From contig NZ_CP087196.1 in the NCBI RefSeq assembly GCF_024749285.1, positions 3,286,001-3,350,000 on the forward strand: 64,000 bases of DNA, given 5' to 3'. This stretch comes from Pseudomonas sp. B21-015. Lineage in GTDB: Bacteria > Pseudomonadota > Gammaproteobacteria > Pseudomonadales > Pseudomonadaceae. Positions 26,439-34,673 of the stretch are shown here, piece by piece; the stretch's first letter is position 1; every line of letters starts with the position of its first letter. The position numbers and the translations under genes are program-made. The notes beneath the pieces were generated by a model. The model was not told where the DNA came from. It saw only the letters and a program-made list of their open reading frames with translations, and did no database searches.

Positions 26439-28367
26439 ATGAAGCTGTGCAGTCTGCAAGTGAGCAATTTTCAGTCCTTTGGCCCGGCCATGATGGAGAT
26501 CTCTTTCGAGGACGTGACGTACCTTTTGGGCCCCAATGGCTCTGGTAAGACTGCTGCCCTGCAGGCGCTCTGCCGGATGTTTGCGTTTGAACCCAATTTA
26601 AGGCGAATCCGACGTTCAGACTTCCATGTCCCCGTCGGGGAAAAAGAGCCACCGGAGCAGCGAGAGCTTTGGCTGGAGGCGGACTTCACATTCGAAGAAA
26701 CACAGAATGATGATGACGACGACACCGTCCCTCCATTCTTCAACCAAATGGCTTTGCGTTCAGTGGGTGAAGTCCCACGATTACGTTTTCGCCTAGAAGC
26801 AACGATGTACGAGGATGGGGAAATTGAAGAACGGTTCCTCTTCGTCACAAAAGTCGATGAGGAAGATAACCCCACCGCAACATCGACAGTACCTAAGCGG
26901 CATCGGGACACTATCCACCTCCACTACCTTCCTGCACGGCGCGATCCATCCGACCATGTTGCCTACGGTGCAACTGCTCTTCTTGGCCGACTCCTGCGCG
27001 CCGCCAACTGGAGCGATGATCGAGAAACGGTGAGGGAGCTTACCGAGCAAATCACCGAATGCCTGACTGAAAACGAGTCGGTACAAGCGTTAAGTTCAAG
27101 CCTTAGCACTGCCTGGCAGCGTTTGCACAAAGGTAACTTTTTCGCCTCGCCTCGCCTGACGTTCGAAAACTCAGAGATAGAAGCGCTGCTCAGGCACTTG
27201 TCCGTATCCTTCAGTCCGGGACACGGAGAAAACCAGGTGGACTTCGTTCGCCTGAGTGACGGTCAAAAGTCCATGCTCTACCTCTCCCTGGTTCTATCCA
27301 CTCTCGCAGTCGGACGGGAGGTGAGATCAGGAGTAAACACCTCCTTCGATCCCCATAAGCTGAAGCCACCGGCGTTTACAATTTTGGCGGTGGAAGAACC
27401 AGAGAACAGCTTGTCACCGCACTACTTGGGGCGAATCGTCAACTCACTCAAATCCTCGGTAGGTGTTGACGCACAAGCTTTGATCGCAACCCAGGCACCT
27501 TCCATGCTGCGGCGGGTAGAGCCTGAGCATATCCGGTACCTTCGACTGAATGAAGACCGGTGTACCCAAGTCACAAAAATCCGGTTGCCCCCGAAGCGTA
27601 GCGACGCCTACAAGTTTGTCAGGGAGGCCGTACAAGCCTTTCCAGAGGTGTACTTCGCGCGCTTGGTTGTGCTCGGAGAAGGAGATAGCGAGGAAATCGT
27701 GCTTCCCAGGATCCTCCAGGCTAAGGGCGCGCCGGTCGATGAGTTCGCCGTTGCTATCGCTCCGCTAGGTGGTCGCCATGTAAACCATTTCTGGCGACTG
27801 CTTTCGGAGATCGGCACCCCGTACATTACGCTTCTGGATCTGGATGTAGGCCGCCATCAGGGCGGCTGGGGGCGCGTGGGATATGTAAGGAATCAGCTTG
27901 ACAAGTTTGCACCCGAGCACAGCCTGCCTAGCCATTGGGCGCGCCATGAATGGGATGATCCCAAGGCACCGGTACGAACACACCACAATTTCAAAACCGG
28001 CGAAGCGAACCTAAATCTTTTTTCCGAGCTCGAAAAGCGGAACGTCTTCTTCTCTGCCCCTCTGGATCTCGATTTCGCGATGCTGTGCGCCTTCCCGGAG
28101 GCGTTCGAAGCCGAGGCAATTCCTGCCAGTCCGAAAAACTACGTGTCAGTCCTTGGAGACAGCCACTTCAATCCTGGTCAGTACAGCGAAGCAGAACAAA
28201 ACTGGTTCGCCGCTTACCACAAACTCTTCAAATTGAGCAGCAAGCCTGCGGCGCACCTGGACGCTCTAGGGAGGCTTACCGACGAGGAGCTCCTTGCTGG
28301 GTTGCCTGCCTCACTGAACCGATTGGCGGACAAAGTCATTGCAAGACTTGAGGAGTCGCCGGAATGA
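26439..28367 (+). CDS. gajA: Gabija GajA, OLD-family nuclease
   Basis: 642 aa. Overcoming-lysogenization-defect family: an N-terminal ABC-type ATPase with Walker A GPNGSGKT (31-38), a later signature (VRLSDGQKSML) and Walker B-type ILAVEEPENSLSP. A C-terminal Toprim nuclease domain follows, with VLGEGDSEEI (catalytic Glu) and LLDLDVGRH (DxD). In Gabija, GajA forms a tetramer that nicks DNA when nucleotides are depleted during phage replication. The stop overlaps the gajB start by 4 bp (ATGA). It is slightly longer than the founding GajA (about 580 aa) but has all domains. Confidence 0.88.
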   Translation: MKLCSLQVSNFQSFGPAMMEISFEDVTYLLGPNGSGKTAALQALCRMFAFEPNLRRIRRSDFHVPVGEKEPPEQRELWLEADFTFEETQNDDDDDTVPPFFNQMALRSVGEVPRLRFRLEATMYEDGEIEERFLFVTKVDEEDNPTATSTVPKRHRDTIHLHYLPARRDPSDHVAYGATALLGRLLRAANWSDDRETVRELTEQITECLTENESVQALSSSLSTAWQRLHKGNFFASPRLTFENSEIEALLRHLSVSFSPGHGENQVDFVRLSDGQKSMLYLSLVLSTLAVGREVRSGVNTSFDPHKLKPPAFTILAVEEPENSLSPHYLGRIVNSLKSSVGVDAQALIATQAPSMLRRVEPEHIRYLRLNEDRCTQVTKIRLPPKRSDAYKFVREAVQAFPEVYFARLVVLGEGDSEEIVLPRILQAKGAPVDEFAVAIAPLGGRHVNHFWRLLSEIGTPYITLLDLDVGRHQGGWGRVGYVRNQLDKFAPEHSLPSHWARHEWDDPKAPVRTHHNFKTGEANLNLFSELEKRNVFFSAPLDLDFAMLCAFPEAFEAEAIPASPKNYVSVLGDSHFNPGQYSEAEQNWFAAYHKLFKLSSKPAAHLDALGRLTDEELLAGLPASLNRLADKVIARLEESPE

Positions 28368-30040
28368 TCAAACCCGAGCAGTGGGTGCCCTCGGCGGGCA
28401 TCCGGCTGGAGCGAAACGCCTGGGAGGTTATTCGGGAGAGAGACAAATCTGTAGTGTTGACTGCTGGGCCTGGCGCCGGAAAAACCGAGGTGCTTGCTCA
28501 ACGCGCAGATTTTCTACTTCGTACAAATAGCTGCCGCTATCCGAAGCGAATCCTTGCGGTTTCGTTCAAAACGGATGCAAGCAGAAACCTCAAACAGAGG
28601 ATACAGCTTCGCTGTGGCTGGGACTACGCTTCACGCTTTGACAGCGTCACGTTCCATGGTTTTGCCAAGCGAATCATTGACCGCTTTCGTCCTGTCTTAG
28701 TCGACGAGGCGCTGAGTCAGGACTACGAAATCGGCTCAGAGTACATCGCGGGCAATCAAATTACGTTCAAGCATCTACTGCCGTTTGCCATTCGGATCGT
28801 GAAAGAAAGCAAGATCGCGCGCAATGCGATACGAAAGACGTATTCGCACGTGTTCCTCGACGAGTTTCAGGATTGCACAGCAGAGCAGTACGAGCTGATC
28901 AAGCTGCTGTTCCTCGACACACCGGCCATTCTGACAGCAGTCGGTGATACAAAACAAATGATTATGGGGTGGGCGGGAGCGCTGGAGGGCATCTTCAAAA
29001 CCTACGCTGATGACTTCGGAGCGCGTCCATTAAGGCTTTTCCGAAATTTCCGATCACAGCCAAGCCTGCTACGTATGCAGAACGATGTCATCCGGGAAAT
29101 CGATGCATCTGCCGTGATGCCGGATGAGCTCATTGAAGGCAACGGTGGGGAAATTTTGGCCGGCCATTTTCAGAACTCCACTGAAGAAGCTCAAGCCCTG
29201 GCAAACCTCGTCCACCACTGGATCACGGTCGAGAGAGTCCCGCCTAGTGAAATCGCAATTTTGATGCCTCGTCAGATCGAAGAATATGGCGAATCGCTGA
29301 TGGAGCAGCTCTCGCTCAAGGGCATCCCGTTTCGAAACGATCACGATCTTCAGGACTTTCTCAAAGAGCCTGCGGCACGCCTTGTGATCGACTATCTGAC
29401 CTGCCTTTACGGCGAAGGCGATGCGCAAGCCTGGTCAAGGTTGATGGAGCAATTCGCTCCCTTTGAGGACGACGACAGCCGGAGCAGTGCTCATCGGATA
29501 TTCGAAGAAACCTATCGCGCACATGCCAGGCAAATCAAGAAAGCCCGCCATTCAGAAACCCCGTACTGCGCTTGGTGGGAGCTGACATCTGAGCTTCTCA
29601 AAAAACTGGGATCCTCAGCCCTGACTGCACTCTCAGCAGATTACCACTCGAAGCAACGCTTGGTAGAGGTTGTCCGGGAGACCCGAGACCGCATCAAAGC
29701 TCACTTAGCCGTCAAGCCTGAGCTACCAAAAGCGTTGGCACGCCTCTCGGACGATGCGGCAGTGCGGTTTCTCACCATGCATAAAAGCAAAGGGTTGGAG
29801 TTTCATTCTGTGATCGTCGTCGGCGTCGAGACCCAGACGTTCTGGGGGAAGCTTGCCGAGGAGCGTTGCGTATTTTTCGTTGGTATTTCGAGGGCAAAAC
29901 AGCGGCTCGTCCTGACCACGGCTGATTTCCGGTCACGGCCAAAATGTACAAAAAACAGGTGGGACGAGCGCCGAAGCCCTCACGGCGAGTTTGTGAGCTA
30001 CGTCACTCGACACCTCACTCAGCCAAACAATGCCTACTGA
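28364..30040 (+). CDS. gajB: Gabija GajB, UvrD-like helicase
   Basis: 558 aa SF1A helicase. Motif I TAGPGAGKT (33-41), motif II FLDEFQD, motif III VGDTKQMIMGWAG, motif V LTMHKSKGLEF and motif VI FFVGISRAKQRL are all intact. It is translationally coupled to gajA by a 4-bp overlap, the hallmark two-gene Gabija layout. GajB is thought to sense DNA ends or ssDNA and activate GajA. A generic OLD/UvrD pair (class 2 OLD) is the same thing under another name. Confidence 0.88.
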   Translation: MIKPEQWVPSAGIRLERNAWEVIRERDKSVVLTAGPGAGKTEVLAQRADFLLRTNSCRYPKRILAVSFKTDASRNLKQRIQLRCGWDYASRFDSVTFHGFAKRIIDRFRPVLVDEALSQDYEIGSEYIAGNQITFKHLLPFAIRIVKESKIARNAIRKTYSHVFLDEFQDCTAEQYELIKLLFLDTPAILTAVGDTKQMIMGWAGALEGIFKTYADDFGARPLRLFRNFRSQPSLLRMQNDVIREIDASAVMPDELIEGNGGEILAGHFQNSTEEAQALANLVHHWITVERVPPSEIAILMPRQIEEYGESLMEQLSLKGIPFRNDHDLQDFLKEPAARLVIDYLTCLYGEGDAQAWSRLMEQFAPFEDDDSRSSAHRIFEETYRAHARQIKKARHSETPYCAWWELTSELLKKLGSSALTALSADYHSKQRLVEVVRETRDRIKAHLAVKPELPKALARLSDDAAVRFLTMHKSKGLEFHSVIVVGVETQTFWGKLAEERCVFFVGISRAKQRLVLTTADFRSRPKCTKNRWDERRSPHGEFVSYVTRHLTQPNNAY

Positions 30041-30330
30041 GCCCTTTCTATGGGCCAAGCAAACATAGGTCAGGCTGGAGTGTTCAGGCTGATGTAATTC
30101 ACACTTGGAGAAGTAATGCGCTGGTAGGTGGAGTGAGCGGTACCACCGCCTGGGAGCTTCGTTCAACCTTCCAGTAATGCCGAACTCGTCAGACAGGAGG
30201 GGCTGATCATTCGAGGGAAACGCTCCGACATAATGGTTTGAACGAACGCTGGTGCCTGGATGACTCCTGGCAGCTCACACATAATTCTGCTACGAAATAG
30301 GGCCCCTTCTCACAGCTCAAGGACATTACT

Positions 30331-30717
30331 ATGGAACTCGTCACCCTAGCCCACATCACGCTGAACCGAATTGGATCTGCAAATGCGTCGGGCTTTGGAT
30401 TTGGAGGTCATCGAGAGCGCAAATTCACCACAGAGGTTGCCGATTCTACAATCGCAACACTGCAACAGATTGTGGTTGAGATCGCCGAAGCGAATGGAGA
30501 GCTTTCAGGGGCGCTACACAACCTTTGCGAGGAGCAAAATTATGGCTATCAAGCGGGCCAAGTCGTTTTCAACGTTCAAGGCATAAATACACAGTACAGT
30601 ACGCCCTATGCAGTGTGCCAGGCGTTCCCAGCCCTCAAGATCGGCAACCGCTACTTCCAGCTTGAAGAGATTGAAACCAAAGGGAGTACATTCTTCCGCC
30701 CAGATGCCGAAGATTAA
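30331..30717 (+). CDS. Hypothetical protein
   Basis: 128 aa, with AAGGAC 9 bp before ATG. Compact, with a glycine-rich ASGFGFGGHRE loop and helices in the middle (TIATLQQIVVEIAEANGEL). No membrane or signal segments. It stands alone 290 bp after gajB; not a known Gabija component. Confidence 0.5.
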   Translation: MELVTLAHITLNRIGSANASGFGFGGHRERKFTTEVADSTIATLQQIVVEIAEANGELSGALHNLCEEQNYGYQAGQVVFNVQGINTQYSTPYAVCQAFPALKIGNRYFQLEEIETKGSTFFRPDAED

Positions 30718-30751
30718 GCAGCCGGCAGCCGAATAGTAGCCAACGCTGACT

Positions 30752-30794
30752 CAATGACAGGTCTTACAACGAACGGCTGCGAGGCCTGTCATTG
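30752..30794. terminator. Hairpin between convergent genes
   Basis: CAATGACAGG (30752-30761) pairs with CCTGTCATTG (30785-30794) around a 23-nt loop. Its place between convergent genes suits a bidirectional terminator. Confidence 0.5.
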
Positions 30795-30854
30795 CCCTGA
30801 TCCCAATGAGACCGCTATCAAAGCGAGGGCTCACAAGACAGGCATCGAACAAGG

Positions 30855-31901
30855 CTACATTGATAGCTTTCTCGCAAAGCGGAACATCACGTCATCGAGC
30901 CAGCGGCTGTAAGCGCCCGCAGAGGCGGGAATCATCAATTGGCGCGCTTCCAAGTTCTGCTCTGAGCGGTGTGGCATCGACATGCTGGTGACCGACCCCA
31001 CCGGAGGTTCAGCAAACACTTTATAGGCCACGCCATACAGTCCGAGTTGGAGCCATCCACCTTTCCCCTCGCTTAGCAGCTCAAATGCTGCAAGTGCCGC
31101 CGCCCTAACACGAGATGGAGAAATGTAGTACGAGGCGAAGGAATTGCCGGTCGATGATGGGTTGGTCAGGGAGATCGACAACCAACTCATTCCACTATCA
31201 TGATGTCTCCACACAAGACCTTTGGTATCCAGCCCCGTCAAATCAGCGTTGTCAAAATCATCGTAGCCTGCCTTGAGGCCACTCAATCCTGCCTGGCAAA
31301 GCTTCAAGAAAAACGCCTCGTGCTGCATATGGGCCGCGCGCAGACTACCTGCCAGCTTAGGCTGCGGCAGGAAAGCGAGCTCCAGGCGCGTTTCATCACT
31401 CTGGAAACCCCACCGACTGTTGTTTGGTCGCTGCTGAAGCTCACGAACGAAGTCTTGCTCAGAAATGGCTTCACGGTTGACAGCCATCTGGCTGAGCGCA
31501 CGGACAATGCCGTCCGACAGCTCCTGCTCATTGGTAAAGGTCACACGGAACAGGCCTTCAACGTAGTCGGATACTTCCCAGCGAAAATCTTGCTGCTTCC
31601 CCTCAACTGGCAGCTCTTGCAGAAATGCCAGAATTGGCTTACCAGCAGCTTTTGCTCGACGGAACTCCTGCTGGGTCACCGATTCCCCGCTGCTGGTTTG
31701 ATATCCGAATTCTGCCCCAAGGATGAGCACCACGACATCCGCCTGATCGACCTCCGTCATGCATGCCTCTTGGGAGGAATAAGGTCTTGCGCCAAAGCCC
31801 TCGCACATCACTGGAGTATGGCCAAGCAGTGAAACTGCTTTTTTGGCAGCAGCACGATATTGCTCAAAATCGCGTACAACGGAACTGACGAACACCTTCA
31901 T
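30855..31901 (-). CDS. DUF4062-domain protein
   Basis: 348 aa with GGGGGA before ATG 31901. The N-terminus (MKVFVSSVVRDFEQYR, then EACMTEVDQADVVVLILGAEFGY and SVTQQEFRRAKAAGKPILAF) is a typical DUF4062 domain. This Rossmann-like, TIR/nucleoside-deoxyribosyltransferase-related fold is found at the N-terminus of STAND-type and other conflict proteins. The remaining ~200 residues lack an NTPase motif, so it is a compact member without the usual NACHT/WD40 body. Likely NAD- or nucleotide-targeting; inferred from the fold. Confidence 0.75.
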   Translation of the reverse strand: MKVFVSSVVRDFEQYRAAAKKAVSLLGHTPVMCEGFGARPYSSQEACMTEVDQADVVVLILGAEFGYQTSSGESVTQQEFRRAKAAGKPILAFLQELPVEGKQQDFRWEVSDYVEGLFRVTFTNEQELSDGIVRALSQMAVNREAISEQDFVRELQQRPNNSRWGFQSDETRLELAFLPQPKLAGSLRAAHMQHEAFFLKLCQAGLSGLKAGYDDFDNADLTGLDTKGLVWRHHDSGMSWLSISLTNPSSTGNSFASYYISPSRVRAAALAAFELLSEGKGGWLQLGLYGVAYKVFAEPPVGSVTSMSMPHRSEQNLEARQLMIPASAGAYSRWLDDVMFRFARKLSM

Positions 31902-32084
31902 AGAAATCCCCCAGTAAATGCCTGCGCGCCCCTTATCGTAGAAGCATAGCGATCATACCGCGTCTGGCTGACGTGTCGTGTCACTGCAACCACCTCCTTT
32001 TCCTTGCCCTCTCAGCGAGCGAAACCGCTGTTGTGAAAAAAAGAGGGCTTTTGATCAGCGTCCATGACCTAGCTTGCATTTTCC

Positions 32085-32249
32085 ATGTATGAGAACAAGG
32101 GTGTATATGCAGTGCTGCTTGGATCTGGGGTTTCTCGTTCTGCCGGGATACCCACGGGCTGGGAAATCACGATGGAGCTGGTCAAGCAGGCAGGCATCGC
32201 CTCGGGCGCGGGCGAACAAGAGAACTGGCTTCTGGTTCGAACCCTCTAA
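32085..32249 (+). pseudogene. Truncated SIR2-like NADase gene
   Basis: 54 codons from ATG 32085: MYENKGVYAVLLGSGVSRSA followed by GIPTGWEITMELVKQ, then a stop at 32247. The GSGVSRSAGIP motif is the nucleotide-binding signature at the start of SIR2-like domains used by many anti-phage NADases. Only the first strand-helix unit remains; nothing downstream restores the fold. An upstream ATG-ACC-TAG in the same frame points to 5' decay. Broken relic of a defence gene. Confidence 0.7.
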
Positions 32250-32342
32250 TAGCTGAGTCATCGCCCGGATAGACGAGTACTCGCCCCCTCCTCCAGACGA
32301 ACATTACCAACAAGCTGGTTTAGCACGACACAATTAATGCAG

Positions 32343-32380
32343 TCGGCAGAGCCTGATCGCAATAGATCAGGCTCTGCCGA
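32343..32380. terminator. Perfect 16-bp hairpin after the RiPP operon
   Basis: TCGGCAGAGCCTGATC (32343-32358) and its exact complement (32365-32380) flank the loop GCAATA. It lies 89 bp beyond the stop of the last gene of the minus-strand RiPP operon. No T-run on the minus strand, so a non-canonical terminator or other structure. Confidence 0.6.
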
Positions 32381-32468
32381 TTGCCGTCGACTACCGACAG
32401 CGGACGCTAATGCAACGTGAATACGTCACGTCGAAAGACAACGTCTTGGGCGCCCTTCGCTTACCCCA

Positions 32469-33074
32469 TTAAGCTTCAGTCCGAAAATCTTCTGGCTGAT
32501 GAAAAACTATGGCCACATCGTCGCAAGACGTTTCATCGGCCATTCTTATAGGCGGCACCTTTAGGCGCTCGACGATGACCGTTGTGAAACCCGGCAGATC
32601 AGGTACGTCGCCATCGCCAAAGTGCGGATGACACAGAACGCCGCCGGGATTCAGAAGACGCTTCATCCGCCTCGCCGTATCACTGCGCTCCTCTTCAGCT
32701 CCCTGCTTATTTGGAGAGTAATCAAACGGATCACAAAATATGAAGTCGTACCGTTGATCAATGGTGAGCTGCTTCCAATCTCCACAGTGGGGATGCACAG
32801 ACGGATTTGCCTCAGCAAAACGCTCCAGGTCTTGGTAGACGGCCTTTTCGATCTCAACAATATCGTGCTGGGTAGGCTTCATATGCTCCTGTATGAGACT
32901 GGCCGAGATGCCTAGCCCGAAACCAATTTCCAGCACGGTCGCAGGATTGAGGTAGGCAAGTCGAAAAAACAAGGCCTTGAAGTACTCCTCTTCGGTACGC
33001 GACATGACCACCTGACCATTCCAAACGAGCACGTCTTCATTCTTTTCGTCAAAATCCAACTCGATCGAACTCAT
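32469..33074 (-). CDS. RiPP-operon methyltransferase, GAMT/RMT2-like
   Basis: 201-aa class I SAM methyltransferase. Motif I is VLEIGFGLGISAS; then HDIVEIEKAVYQDL (acidic end of beta2), FIFCDPFDYSP and LLNPGGVLC. The sequence pattern, especially EIGFGLGIS and the post-I acidic motif, resembles guanidinoacetate methyltransferase and yeast RMT2 (arginine delta-N-methyltransferase). That suggests an Arg- or Orn-like substrate. It is the last gene of the operon carrying an arginase and an Arg-rich precursor, which fits modification of Arg or Orn in the peptide. Substrate inferred. Confidence 0.75.
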   Translation of the reverse strand: MSSIELDFDEKNEDVLVWNGQVVMSRTEEEYFKALFFRLAYLNPATVLEIGFGLGISASLIQEHMKPTQHDIVEIEKAVYQDLERFAEANPSVHPHCGDWKQLTIDQRYDFIFCDPFDYSPNKQGAEEERSDTARRMKRLLNPGGVLCHPHFGDGDVPDLPGFTTVIVERLKVPPIRMADETSCDDVAIVFHQPEDFRTEA

Positions 33075-33156
33075 AGGGTTCTCAATTATGCCGCCTGCCT
33101 GATCCTTGGACTGACCAATCCTGTGACGAATGACGTCAGGGCATTGCGATGGGGAT

Positions 33157-33675
33157 TCATCGTGAGTGGTTAACGCCGTCAGAGCCGACCACAGCCTTCT
33201 CGATTCTTTCGGCGATCGGCCTACGCCATATCAACACAAGCTGAGAGTCATCAGGCCCTGTCGCATCGACAAAACCAGCGTGCTCAGCCGCCTTGCGAGA
33301 TGCCGTATTGGATTTGCGCATATGCGCATAAACGACATCGTGTTGACTGAGTCCACAGCAGCGCTGGTAGGCAATGCGACCGATCTGACGCCCCTGACTG
33401 GGCCTGTTCAGAAATACGTGAAAAGACGCGTGTTTGCCACGGATAGAATCATCGACAATATTGATGTAAGCGGCACCTGCCCTCCTACCATTGACCAATA
33501 TGATCCAAGCCTCTCCTCCTGGCCCACCTCCTCGCTCACGAGAACCCGGGCTTTTGACTAACTCGATATCGTCTGCGCAAACAGGGCCCAACTTTGATTT
33601 GGCTTTTCCTGCAGGAGGGTTAAGCGTCTGCCGCTTGGCTACTTTCGCTTTTGTGCCGCTCAACGATCGAGCCAT
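33157..33675 (-). CDS. GNAT acyltransferase of the RiPP operon
   Basis: 172 aa from ATG 33675 (GGGAGAG 6 bp upstream), overlapping the arginase gene by 16 bp. A basic N-terminal tail (~45 residues) precedes the GNAT fold: GGEAWIILVNGRRAGAAYI, the acetyl-CoA loop NRPSQGRQIGRIAYQ (Q/RxxGxG/A type) and YAHMRKSNTASRKAAEHAGF. GNAT enzymes acylate ornithine or lysine in some RiPPs (selidamides), including ones where an arginase first makes ornithine. Acyl donor and target unknown. Confidence 0.75.
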   Translation of the reverse strand: MARSLSGTKAKVAKRQTLNPPAGKAKSKLGPVCADDIELVKSPGSRERGGGPGGEAWIILVNGRRAGAAYINIVDDSIRGKHASFHVFLNRPSQGRQIGRIAYQRCCGLSQHDVVYAHMRKSNTASRKAAEHAGFVDATGPDDSQLVLIWRRPIAERIEKAVVGSDGVNHSR

Positions 33676-34673
33676 GGCGACTCTCCCAAGCCGAGAAGTA
33701 GCCGATCGCAACTTTGAGCCCAGAACTCCGCAGGGAAGAAACCTGGAGAAAACGCAATCACGATATCTGCAAGACGATCCACCAGGCTGTGCCGTTGCAA
33801 TGCCTGGGCTAACTCATCAATACGATTCAACACATCCGGTAACGGGCAGTTCAAAGGACATGGATGCTCAACCGAATCACTGTCGCCGTCATACCTATTG
33901 CAGAAGTAGTCCATGTCAATGTGAAGCAAGATGGCTGCTTCACTCCCTTCTAGCCCCTCAAGCCAAGCGTCGAGATCATCAGTGAATCGATAACGCCCGC
34001 GCCCCACTCCGTTCTCAACAGGAATAAGCGAAACCGCAGGACGATTCTCACCGGGACTCAGCAACGTATCTGCCAGCAGTTCCAGATTAATCATCGAATC
34101 GTGTGTACCGATGCATTTGGGGCCTTGGCAAAGATGCCGCACATCTGTTGCAGGCGCGTAGTGAAGAAAGGGCGTCAAAAAACTACCCATTCCCAAAGCG
34201 CCGCTCATGATCGCTCTCGTTACCGTGCTGGGCTGACGCAAATTGACGACCTGTTTTTCGATTGGATCGATCCAACCGTCAGCATGTTCAAAGAGTCGAG
34301 GCGCACCTAGATCTTTATGGTCATCGACATGAAGCACGGTAACTTCGGAATGCTGCGGATGCCTGGCCAACCACTCGCTCCAGCTTTCCAGTGTCCATGT
34401 ATCATTCAACGACAGCAGCACCCGCCCCCTGCGTTTACGAGCGGCAGCCATATCTTGACAACGCAAATCACCACCCCACCACGCAAGGCCATCGTTGAGC
34501 AGAGGGTCGATGTAGCGATACGGATCATCCGACCATCCCAACGCCAAACTCCAGAGGTCGCCGGCCTGACTGGCTATTGCATCTTTATCGCAGAAATAGT
34601 CCCGAAGCTGAGCATGTCTTTGTTGTGGGTCAAGCGACAGTCGGGACAGTGGAATGGTGATCGGCGGACTCAT
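33660..34673 (-). CDS. UPF0489-type peptide arginase-like enzyme
   Basis: 337 aa from ATG 34673; GTG/ATG at 34700 would add nine residues. Two metal-binding motifs of the arginase/agmatinase fold are plain: VLHVDDHKDLG (DDHxD) and LLHIDMDYFCNRYDGD (DxDYF). This pairing is typical of UPF0489 proteins and of OspR-type peptide arginases, which turn Arg residues into ornithine in a precursor peptide. It overlaps the rSAM gene upstream by 44 bp and the GNAT gene downstream by 16 bp. The Arg-rich precursor core next door supports a peptide substrate. Confidence 0.8.
   Translation of the reverse strand: MSPPITIPLSRLSLDPQQRHAQLRDYFCDKDAIASQAGDLWSLALGWSDDPYRYIDPLLNDGLAWWGGDLRCQDMAAARKRRGRVLLSLNDTWTLESWSEWLARHPQHSEVTVLHVDDHKDLGAPRLFEHADGWIDPIEKQVVNLRQPSTVTRAIMSGALGMGSFLTPFLHYAPATDVRHLCQGPKCIGTHDSMINLELLADTLLSPGENRPAVSLIPVENGVGRGRYRFTDDLDAWLEGLEGSEAAILLHIDMDYFCNRYDGDSDSVEHPCPLNCPLPDVLNRIDELAQALQRHSLVDRLADIVIAFSPGFFPAEFWAQSCDRLLLGLGESPWLDR

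Noticed and set aside
31200..31832. 210-codon + strand frame opposite the DUF4062 gene
   Set aside because: Antisense to a gene with a clear family match; composition not protein-like.
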